From Bacillota bacterium (GTDB lineage Bacteria; Bacillota; Bacilli; Tumebacillales; Effusibacillaceae), in the NCBI GenBank assembly GCA_020059765.1, contig JAGVBM010000124.1, forward strand, positions 1 to 5,909: DNA of 5,909 bases, written 5' to 3'. A program made the position numbers and the translations under genes. Under the pieces are notes generated by a model that was not told where the DNA came from, did not search any database, and saw nothing but the letters and a program-made list of their open reading frames with translations. Below are positions 1 through 5,649 of this stretch, in pieces (the stretch's first letter is position 1; each line of letters opens with the position of its first letter).

Positions 1-13
1 GTTAAAAAAGTGG

Positions 14-41
14 TTGACTTTTTTCGACAAATAAATAAAAT
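14..41 (+). promoter_or_regulatory. Candidate sigma-A promoter at the left end
   Basis: A -35-like TTGACT (14-19) is followed after 16 bp by a -10-like TAAAAT (36-41) in AT-rich DNA. Each hexamer matches five of six consensus positions. Transcription would start near 48, just before the inverted repeat at 54-81, and would read into the terminator-like hairpin at 122-157. In such AT-rich DNA, matches of this quality also arise by chance. The call rests on sequence alone. Confidence 0.4.
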
Positions 42-53
42 AATTATTGTACC

Positions 54-81
54 ATGTCGAACTTCTGATATTGTTCGACAT
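54..81. promoter_or_regulatory. 28-bp inverted repeat, candidate operator
   Basis: ATGTCGAAC (54-62) and GTTCGACAT (73-81) are perfect 9-bp inverted arms around a 10-nt AT-rich spacer. A further TTCGACA half-site occurs at 23-29, inside the candidate promoter spacer, in the same orientation as the right arm. The arm spacing suits a dimeric DNA-binding protein on one face of the helix, and the site lies just downstream of a candidate promoter, so repression is plausible. It is not followed by a T run on either strand, so it does not look like a terminator. The cognate protein is unknown. The adjacent ROK regulator is the nearest candidate, but the sequence does not resemble the palindrome at 1484-1504. 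Confidence 0.5.
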
Positions 82-121
82 TATAGTATCTCAATTCCAA
101 TTTTTTTATACATACTTATGC

Positions 122-157
122 ACCGCTCATTCCTTTTTTGGGGATCGGGCGGTTTTT
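122..157 (+). terminator. Intrinsic terminator-like hairpin upstream of the ROK gene
   Basis: The 5' arm at 122-133 (ACCGCTCATTCC) pairs with 141-153. The stem has 12 base pairs, including two G-U pairs and one bulged C (146), closes on a T-rich 7-nt loop (134-140) and is followed by TTTTT (153-157). The T run is present only in the + direction, so the signal acts on + strand transcription. It may end a gene lying left of the window, or a short transcript started near 48. No segment between 1 and 121 is clearly complementary to the 5' arm, so an alternative antiterminator fold is not evident. Confidence 0.65.
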
Positions 158-211
158 CATCTCAAACGAAGTGGTTGCAGATAAGAAGGGATCCATGTTC
201 ATGTTCTTCTC

Positions 212-240
212 TTTACAATTTCGTCTCAAATGCAGAAAAT
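212..240 (+). promoter_or_regulatory. Candidate promoter of the ROK regulator gene
   Basis: TTTACA (212-217) and GAAAAT (235-240) are separated by 17 bp and match the sigma-A hexamers at five and four of six positions. The placement downstream of the terminator-like hairpin would give the regulator its own transcript, with a leader of roughly 30 nt before the ATG at 280. No catabolite-repression cre element was recognised nearby. Confidence 0.35.
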
Positions 241-279
241 AGGAGTGATTTGTTTCATCGGGGAACGAGGAGGGACAAC

Positions 280-1455
280 ATGAAAGGTGCGATTCGCGGA
301 AACCCGGAATTGACCAGAAAGATCAATCAACGACTGGTTCTTAATCTGGTCAAGAAATATGGACCTATCTCCCGTGCGGAGCTATCGACGAAGAGCGGAC
401 TGTCCGCCCCTACAGTATCCAGCATTGTGGAGCAGCTTGTGTCGGAAAGATTTATTGCGGAAGTGGGGTTGGGTTCCTCTCAAGGCGGACGGCGGCCCGT
501 GCTGCTGACTTTGGATGATCAATACCACTGCTTGTTGGGTGTCAATATCACGCCTATGAAAGTTTCAGTGGCTTTGACCAACCTGAACTTTGACATCTTG
601 GCTCGTCACGAATCGAAGATCGATGTGAAGATTTCAAAAGATCAACTGATCCATCTGATCCACCAAGAAATTCAAGTACTCTTCGAACAATCCTCGGTTC
701 CGAAAAAGCGAATTCTCGGCATTGGGGTATCCTCTCCAGGGCAGATTAACCAGGCTGAAGGCAAGGTGAACGTTTCTCACAGCCTGCCCAATTGGAAAAA
801 CGCGCCTGTCGTTTCTTTGTTGGAAGAACGGTGGGGGATTCCCGCTTCTCTTGAACATAACGTGAAGGCGATGGCGCTGCGGGAACTGTGGTACGGAGCC
901 GGGAGTTTGGAGCGCAATTTTATCATTATGAAAATCGGCTATGGGATCGGGGCGGGCATTGTCATCAACGGGCAAATTTTCAGAGGCGCAACGGGCAATT
1001 CCGGAGAATTGGGACATACGAAGATTCAGGAACACGGGCCTGTTTGCCGGTGCGGTTCCACCGGATGTTACGAATCATTGGCGGATCTTCATTCGCTGGA
1101 AACCAGGATGAAAGACCGGAATCCTGATTTTGACGGGAATTACGAAGATGTATTTCGCCTGTATGAAGAGGGAGACGACCGGGCCAAAGACGCAATAGCG
1201 GACACCGCAACCTATCTGGCACGCGGAATCGTCAATCTGATTCACTTGTTTAATTTGCCGCTGATCTTGATCGGCGGAGAGATCGTTCCCTACTGGAACC
1301 ACATGGCGCCTTACGTATTGAAAATCCTGGATCGGAATACGTTGAATACTTTGCGGGAATCGGTAAAAGTGCAGCCGATCCATACGGAAGAAGACGCTGA
1401 GGTGCAGGGGGCTGCCGCAGTGGTGTTCGACAAGGAATTTCGCTTATCGGTCTAA
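280..1455 (+). CDS. ROK-family (NagC/XylR-type) transcriptional regulator
   Basis: This 391-residue protein has the standard ROK repressor layout. An N-terminal winged helix-turn-helix (about residues 18-76, recognition region near S42-V50) is followed by an actin-like sugar-binding ROK domain (about 84-385). The ROK zinc signature is intact: H246, C256, C258 and C263 in a GH-x9-C-x-CG-x2-GC-x-E arrangement. Two kinase features are lost: the DxGGT-type phosphate loop reads GVNITPMK (87-94), and the usual catalytic Asp after N194 is V195. It therefore most likely senses a sugar rather than phosphorylating one. The start was chosen because GAGGAGGG (267-274) sits 5 nt before this ATG, and upstream in-frame codons read like non-coding DNA. 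It lies 80 bp ahead of the transporter operon and is inferred to be its repressor. The ligand cannot be read from sequence. Confidence 0.93.
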   Translation: MKGAIRGNPELTRKINQRLVLNLVKKYGPISRAELSTKSGLSAPTVSSIVEQLVSERFIAEVGLGSSQGGRRPVLLTLDDQYHCLLGVNITPMKVSVALTNLNFDILARHESKIDVKISKDQLIHLIHQEIQVLFEQSSVPKKRILGIGVSSPGQINQAEGKVNVSHSLPNWKNAPVVSLLEERWGIPASLEHNVKAMALRELWYGAGSLERNFIIMKIGYGIGAGIVINGQIFRGATGNSGELGHTKIQEHGPVCRCGSTGCYESLADLHSLETRMKDRNPDFDGNYEDVFRLYEEGDDRAKDAIADTATYLARGIVNLIHLFNLPLILIGGEIVPYWNHMAPYVLKILDRNTLNTLRESVKVQPIHTEEDAEVQGAAAVVFDKEFRLSV

Positions 1456-1478
1456 AAGACAAAATATTTTTTCACCTA

Positions 1479-1507
1479 TTTACTTAATTAGGATTCCTAA
1501 GTAACAT
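1479..1507 (+). promoter_or_regulatory. Candidate promoter of the transporter operon
   Basis: TTTACT (1479-1484) and TAACAT (1502-1507) are spaced by 17 bp, each matching four of six consensus positions. Transcription would start near 1514, giving a leader of about 22 nt that includes the ribosome binding site. The hexamers are weak. The strongest argument for the assignment is that a palindrome fills the spacer between them. Confidence 0.4.
1484..1504. promoter_or_regulatory. 21-bp palindromic operator candidate
   Basis: Arms TTAATTAGGA (1484-1493) and TCCTAAGTAA (1495-1504) flank a central T and match at nine of ten positions. The inner 13 bp (1488-1500) are perfectly symmetrical. A second, overlapping symmetry pairs TTACTTA (1480-1486) with TAAGTAA (1498-1504). 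The site fills the -35/-10 spacer of the candidate operon promoter, so a bound repressor would block RNA polymerase. The upstream ROK protein is the obvious candidate binder by proximity (inference). A short stable hairpin without a T run is not a good terminator for the ROK gene. Confidence 0.6.
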
Positions 1508-1535
1508 AGAGATAAAGACGAAAAGGGGGATCATA

Positions 1536-2825
1536 ATGAATAGAAGAAAATGGAGTCTGGCGGCCGCTGCGGTTTTGGGTCTCAGTGTTTTGGCCGGTTG
1601 TTCCACAGGCAAAAATGAAAACACTTCCAAGGAAAATCCGAATGAACCCGTAACGGTCCGCTTTCTTTCAAGCGATGATTTTGCGGGCTTTCGGGAAGAG
1701 GCCATCAAAGATTTCGAGAAAAAGTACCCCAACATTAAAGTCCAACTGGAACATGTGGCTTACGATCAGCTGCATGACAAGGAATTGGCTTCTTTTAACG
1801 CAAAAGGCGACGGTACATACGATGTGGTGGACGTGGACGAAATCTGGACGGGTGAATATGCGGATGCCGCTTTTCTGCAACCGGTCACCAATCGCTATAC
1901 GGATGAAATGAAGAAAGGGATTCTGCAGTCCGGCTTAAACATCGTATCGTATAAAAACAATTATTACGGTGTGCCGATGTTTAACGACGTGTTGTTCTTC
2001 TATTACAATGAAGAACTGTTGAAGAAGGCAGGGTTTGATCATCCGCCGAAAACGTGGGATGAATTCGCTCAGATGTCAAAGGCGCTGCAGGACAAGAAAC
2101 TGGTAGACGGCAGAGCAAGTTCTTGGGGATGGAGCGCCAATGAAGGTTTGGTGTGCTATTACTCGGAGTTCCTGGGATCTTTTGGCGGCCAATATTTTGA
2201 TGAACAGGGAAATCCCGTTTTCAACAATGACAAGGGCGTTCAAGCCTTGCAGTACATGATGGATGCAATTGGCAAAGAAGGCATCGTGGATAAAGGATCC
2301 ATCAGCTATAATGATCGTCAAATTCTCGACGCTTTCAAAAACGGGAAAACAGCTTTTGTCTCCGGATGGTCCTTCTATTGGGGAGAAATCAACGGTGACG
2401 ATTCCAAAGTAAAAGGTAAGGTTAAAGTGGCGTTGGTACCGGGAGCAAACGGTTCGCAAGGTTCGACTGTCACAGGATCCCAGTATCTGGCGATTACGAA
2501 ACAAAGCAAACATCCGGATGCGGCTTGGAAACTGATTGAGTTTCTGGGAAGCAAGGAAGTGCAAAAGCAACAATCGGTTAAGGGCGGCGCTCTTCCGATC
2601 TGGAAGGACCTCTATAGTGACGAAGAATTGAATAAGAATCACGGAGCCATGAAGGATATGATGGAACAGCTGCAGCATACCATGTCCCGTCCTGCAATGG
2701 GAAATTACAACGAGTTCTCGAAAGAACTGCAGATCAAGCTGCAAGAAGCGCTGACCGGCAAAAAGACAGCGAAGCAGGTGCTGGATGAAGCAGCCGCCAA
2801 AGCAAAAGAGTTGAAAAAACAATAA
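1536..2825 (+). CDS. Sugar ABC transporter substrate-binding lipoprotein (CUT1, SBP_bac_1 type)
   Basis: This 429-residue extracytoplasmic solute-binding protein captures a sugar outside the membrane and delivers it to the two permeases encoded downstream. It begins with a lipoprotein signal peptide: basic NRRK, a hydrophobic stretch, then lipobox LAGC with lipidated C22. A polar Asn/Lys/Glu-rich linker follows to about residue 38. The mature part has family 1 features: VTVRFLSSDDF (39-49), the first strand and helix; the hinge-region block MFNDVLFFYYNEELLKKAGF (148-167) followed by PPKTWDEF; and the C-terminal QYLAITKQSKHPDAAWKLIEFL block (316-337). Aromatic residues at W198, W200, W278 and W282 could stack on a sugar ring. 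The start is supported by AAAGGGGGA (1522-1530), 5 nt upstream. It is the first gene of the operon. It resembles MsmE/FrlO-type proteins, but the ligand is not identifiable. Confidence 0.93.
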   Translation: MNRRKWSLAAAAVLGLSVLAGCSTGKNENTSKENPNEPVTVRFLSSDDFAGFREEAIKDFEKKYPNIKVQLEHVAYDQLHDKELASFNAKGDGTYDVVDVDEIWTGEYADAAFLQPVTNRYTDEMKKGILQSGLNIVSYKNNYYGVPMFNDVLFFYYNEELLKKAGFDHPPKTWDEFAQMSKALQDKKLVDGRASSWGWSANEGLVCYYSEFLGSFGGQYFDEQGNPVFNNDKGVQALQYMMDAIGKEGIVDKGSISYNDRQILDAFKNGKTAFVSGWSFYWGEINGDDSKVKGKVKVALVPGANGSQGSTVTGSQYLAITKQSKHPDAAWKLIEFLGSKEVQKQQSVKGGALPIWKDLYSDEELNKNHGAMKDMMEQLQHTMSRPAMGNYNEFSKELQIKLQEALTGKKTAKQVLDEAAAKAKELKKQ

Positions 2826-2833
2826 TCGGACAT

Positions 2834-2865
2834 GGGAGAAGGTTGCCGACAAGCGACCTTCTCTC
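2834..2865 (+). promoter_or_regulatory. Intercistronic RNA stem-loop after the binding-protein gene
   Basis: Positions 2834-2846 pair with 2853-2865 as a 13-bp stem, including two G-U pairs and a perfect 8-bp core (GAGAAGGT with ACCTTCTC), around a 6-nt loop. No T run follows, so full termination is unlikely. Placed 9 nt after the binding-protein stop codon and before the permease genes, it fits a hairpin that protects the upstream mRNA or partly attenuates read-through. Such a hairpin would give more binding protein than permease, as known for malE-malF in enteric bacteria. The function here is inferred. Confidence 0.6.
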
Positions 2866-2893
2866 AACTCGTTAGGCATAGTGAGGTATACCC

Positions 2894-3775
2894 ATGAAAA
2901 AAATTCGCCCCTATCTTTATCTGGTACCCAGTTTTACTGTTATCTTCGGGGTTGTGTTGGTTCCGATTCTATATGCGTTCTTTATCAGCTTTATTGATTT
3001 GACGAAAAATGTGAACAAACTGGACGATCCGGAATTATGGGCTTTTGTCGGTTTTGAGAATTTTGCAAACGTGATCAAGAGTGACTTCTTCTGGACGGCT
3101 CTTGGCAAGACCCTGTATTTTACAGCCGTGTCGGTGGCTTTGGAGTTCGTCATCGGAATGGCCATCGCCTTGATTCTGAATGAGAAATTTCGCGGCAGAG
3201 GGATTGTTCGCGGATTGATGCTGATTCCGTGGGCGTTTCCGACCATCGTCAATGCCGTTCTCTGGAAATGGTTTTATGATTCCGATCATGGAACGATAAC
3301 CGTGCTGCTGGCGAAATTGGGAATTACCGATGGATATTCGAACATTCTGGGCAGTCCCGTTTCCGCGATGAATGGGGTGATTCTCGCCGATGTATGGAAG
3401 AATACGGCTTTCATCGCCTTGATTTTGTTGGCTGCGCTGCAGTCCCTGCCGCAGGAGACATACGAAGCGGCCAGGGTGGACGGAGCGGGTGCCGTTCGCA
3501 GGTTCTTTTCCATGACACTTCCCTTGCTGCGGCCTGCGATTTTGGTGGCGCTGGTCATGAGAACCATGGAAGCGTTCAAGGTGTTTGACATTATTTATAT
3601 CATGACAGGCGGCGGACCGGCCGGAAGTACCCAAGTATTATCGTTCTATACGTATCAAACCTCCATGCTGTTCGGAAAGTTCAGTTACGGGTCATCGATT
3701 GCCCTGTTGATGTCCGTCTTCATTATGGTGTTTGCCTTGGTATACATCAAAATTTTGTATAGAAATGTGGATTGA
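2894..3775 (+). CDS. Sugar ABC transporter permease, MalF/UgpA type
   Basis: This 293-residue inner-membrane subunit forms half of the translocation channel. Hydrophobic segments are visible at about residues 8-35, 72-96, 104-125, 160-181, 212-236 and 265-287, the six helices expected for a CUT1 MalF-like permease without the long periplasmic insert of enteric MalF. The cytoplasmic EAA loop is textbook: E191-A-A, G197, then nine residues to M207-T-L209-P210. This is the coupling helix contact for the ATPase. The start has GTGAGGT (2881-2887) six bases upstream. It ends 2 nt before the next permease gene, and the two proteins should form a heterodimer. Length is typical (FrlN, MsmF and AraP-like proteins are about 290). 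No ATPase gene lies nearby. Confidence 0.93.
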   Translation: MKKIRPYLYLVPSFTVIFGVVLVPILYAFFISFIDLTKNVNKLDDPELWAFVGFENFANVIKSDFFWTALGKTLYFTAVSVALEFVIGMAIALILNEKFRGRGIVRGLMLIPWAFPTIVNAVLWKWFYDSDHGTITVLLAKLGITDGYSNILGSPVSAMNGVILADVWKNTAFIALILLAALQSLPQETYEAARVDGAGAVRRFFSMTLPLLRPAILVALVMRTMEAFKVFDIIYIMTGGGPAGSTQVLSFYTYQTSMLFGKFSYGSSIALLMSVFIMVFALVYIKILYRNVD

Positions 3776-3777
3776 AC

Positions 3778-4626
3778 ATGAAAAGGAAACAGATCAAGAA
3801 CATCCTCACTTATGTTGGAGTTATCGGGGTGCTGTTGTTTACGCTGACCCCTATCGTGATTCTGATTCTCGCGACATTTTCAACGACTGCGGATTTGAAC
3901 GCAAGGACACTGCATCTGATCCCCAATCAATTGACGCTGCAGAATTACTTGAACGTGTTTTCGGGAAAAGCAAGTGACGGCAGTATTCCGCCATTCTTGA
4001 CCGCCATGAAAAACAGCCTGGTTGTTTCACTTTCGACAACGATTGCGACCTTGTTTGTCGGGGTTTTTGCCGCATATGCCTATGCCCGTTTCCGGTTTCG
4101 GGGAAAAGATCCGCTGCTGATCTCGGTGCTAGGTTTTCGGATGGTGCCGGAAATTGTTCTTTTGATCCCGCTTTATGTGATTTATGCGAGAGCGGAGATG
4201 ATCAACCAATTATCCACTTTGATTATTACCTACAGCGCCCTGAACTTGCCGTTTGTCATCTGGATGCTGCAGGGGTTTTTCCGCTCCATTCCGAGGGCTA
4301 TCGAAGAGTCGGCTTTTCTTGACGGGGTTACGCAGTTGGGGGTTCTGTTCCGGTTTGTCATTCCTTTGGCGCTGCCGGGAATTATTGCAACCAGCATCTT
4401 TGTATTTCTTGTCACATGGGACGAGTTTATGTTCGCTACGATCTTCACGTCAACTTATGATGCCAAGACGATTACAGTCGCAATTTCCGAGTTTTCCAAA
4501 CGAGGCATGGTTGACTTCGGCATGCAGATTACGGGAGGTTTTCTGGCTTCGATTCCTCCGATTCTCTTGGCTCTTTTTTTCCAAAAATACATTATCAGCG
4601 GGCTGGCCGAAGGTTCGGACAAATAG
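3778..4626 (+). CDS. Sugar ABC transporter permease, MalG/UgpE type
   Basis: This 282-residue inner-membrane partner of the preceding permease has hydrophobic segments near residues 10-34, 78-104, 112-137, 145-166, 194-215 and 251-270. Its EAA-like loop reads E177-S-A, G183, nine residues, F193-V-I195-P196, with the conserved spacing. The ATG at 3778 is preferred over an in-frame TTG two codons earlier (3772), which overlaps the upstream gene. Neither has a clear Shine-Dalgarno sequence. With only 2 nt after the upstream TGA, translation probably depends on ribosomes finishing the first permease. The last codons (GSDK, TAG) lie in the first copy of a 17-bp tandem duplication. The transported sugar is unknown. 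The family assignment is secure. Confidence 0.92.
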   Translation: MKRKQIKNILTYVGVIGVLLFTLTPIVILILATFSTTADLNARTLHLIPNQLTLQNYLNVFSGKASDGSIPPFLTAMKNSLVVSLSTTIATLFVGVFAAYAYARFRFRGKDPLLISVLGFRMVPEIVLLIPLYVIYARAEMINQLSTLIITYSALNLPFVIWMLQGFFRSIPRAIEESAFLDGVTQLGVLFRFVIPLALPGIIATSIFVFLVTWDEFMFATIFTSTYDAKTITVAISEFSKRGMVDFGMQITGGFLASIPPILLALFFQKYIISGLAEGSDK

Positions 4627-4642
4627 AAGGTTCGGATAAATA
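4609..4642 (+). repeat. 17-bp tandem duplication across the permease stop codon
   Basis: The unit at 4609-4625 (GAAGGTTCGG, then ACAAATA) is repeated immediately at 4626-4642 with one C-to-T difference. The first copy carries the last four sense codons of the permease and most of its TAG stop. The second fills the gap up to the AAAGGAG ribosome binding site of the next gene. The unit is not a multiple of three, so the second copy is read in another frame. It looks like a replication-slippage duplication that lengthened the intergenic gap. Confidence 0.8.
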
Positions 4643-4655
4643 AAGGAGTGGAATC

Positions 4656-5648
4656 ATGAGTCAATTCTTGAAAGAAGTTATGGAACAATCGAATGCCATA
4701 CGGGAAACCGTTCGCATGAATCGAAATGTCAAATTGAAATCAAACGGGAAACCGTTTCTTTTTACGGGAATGGGAAGTTCGTTGGCTGCATCCGAACTTC
4801 TTGTTTCGTACCTTCATTCTAACGGGATCGTCGCCAATGCCGTCGATACTTCGGAACTGCTGCATTATCACAAGGAACTGCTGCGGAAGCATCAATTGGT
4901 GGTCGTTTCGCAGAGTGGCGAGAGTGTCGAAGCGAAAGAACTGGTCTCTCTGTACAAAGACGCTCAGGGCATCACCAATACGAAAGGCAGTTTTCTCGCA
5001 AACAATGTGCCAAACGCATTCTTTACTTATGCGGGTGAAGAGAAGGCCATCGCATCTTCCAAATCGTTTACCGCCACGGCAGCTCTTATGCTGTTGTTGG
5101 GGGCTGCATCGATCAACCGGGACCTGTCGGCTGATTTGTTGGAAGCGGCAGACGTATTGCAGGAAGAATTGAAGAATGCGGAGGAGTACCAAAAAGAAAT
5201 CGGCGATTTTTTGCATCCGGAAAAGCCTTTGATCTTGTTGGGACGCGGACCCAGTGTGTTCACTGCCAAACAAGGGGCCTTAACTTTGAAAGAGACGGCC
5301 CGCATGTTTACGGAAGCCATGTCGGCCGCTCAATTCCGTCACGGTCCTTTTGAATTGCTCAAAGAAGAACCGCAATGCATCTTTTTTAATCCGTACGGAA
5401 TTACCTACGACTTGAATCGAAACTATGTGCTCGAAATGGCCGGCTTGGGGGCAAAAGTGTTGTATGTCTCCGATGAACCGCTGATCCATGAGAATGTGAA
5501 ATCATTTGTGATTCGCTCCGTCAACGAATTTGTCAGTGTCATTCCCTATACCTTGATCACTCAGTTTGCCGCTGTCGAGTTGTCCGGCAAACGGGGGTTG
5601 ACCGCCGGGGAAGCGCAGCTGATATCTAAAGTAACAAGGAGACAATAA
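4656..5648 (+). CDS. SIS-domain sugar-phosphate isomerase/deaminase/deglycase (GlmS isomerase-like)
   Basis: This 330-residue cytoplasmic protein has two SIS (sugar isomerase) domains, about residues 20-155 and 175-310, and matches the isomerase half of GlmS without the glutaminase half. Sugar-phosphate loop motifs are FTGMGSS (36-42) and SQSGES (85-90). AGEEKAIASSKSFT (126-139) corresponds to the GlmS AGxExxVASTKAFT block. GRGPS (196-200) opens the second SIS domain. E213 (LKE) and H229 (RHGP) keep the 16-residue spacing of GlmS E488/H504, and K325 near the C-terminus (SKVTRRQ) aligns with the essential GlmS lysine, so an aldose/ketose-type reaction on an amino- or amine-linked sugar phosphate is likely. 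AAAGGAG (4642-4648) lies 7 nt before the ATG. With a kinase directly downstream it probably acts on the kinase product. FrlB, AgaS and GlmD-type roles all remain possible. Confidence 0.88.
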   Translation: MSQFLKEVMEQSNAIRETVRMNRNVKLKSNGKPFLFTGMGSSLAASELLVSYLHSNGIVANAVDTSELLHYHKELLRKHQLVVVSQSGESVEAKELVSLYKDAQGITNTKGSFLANNVPNAFFTYAGEEKAIASSKSFTATAALMLLLGAASINRDLSADLLEAADVLQEELKNAEEYQKEIGDFLHPEKPLILLGRGPSVFTAKQGALTLKETARMFTEAMSAAQFRHGPFELLKEEPQCIFFNPYGITYDLNRNYVLEMAGLGAKVLYVSDEPLIHENVKSFVIRSVNEFVSVIPYTLITQFAAVELSGKRGLTAGEAQLISKVTRRQ

Positions 5649-5649
5649 T

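Noticed and set aside
10..279. A 90-residue N-terminal extension of the ROK regulator from GTG at 10
   Set aside because: The region contains a promoter-like site, an inverted repeat and a terminator-like hairpin, reads as non-coding, and would make the protein much longer than ROK repressors. GAGGAGGG marks the ATG at 280.
1427..1433. A further TTCGACA copy as another operator half-site
   Set aside because: It lies in the coding 3' end of the ROK gene with no inverted partner. A 7-mer of this kind also recurs within other genes of the window by chance.
1450..1472. Terminator for the ROK gene (GTCT-AAA-AGAC stem followed by a T run)
   Set aside because: The stem has only four base pairs and is separated from the T run by an AT-rich gap, too weak to call.
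2076..2879. A 267-codon open frame on the - strand opposite the binding-protein gene
   Set aside because: It lies wholly antisense to a clear family protein and the stem-loop, has a Phe/Leu/His-rich composition typical of a reverse-frame shadow, and shows no recognisable domain.
3035..3634. A 199-codon open frame on the - strand inside the first permease
   Set aside because: It is antisense to a well-supported membrane protein, with no domain and a Gln/Arg/His-rich shadow composition.
3772..3777. TTG at 3772 as the start of the second permease
   Set aside because: It overlaps the upstream stop and adds only two residues. ATG at 3778 is a better codon, and neither site has a clear ribosome binding site.
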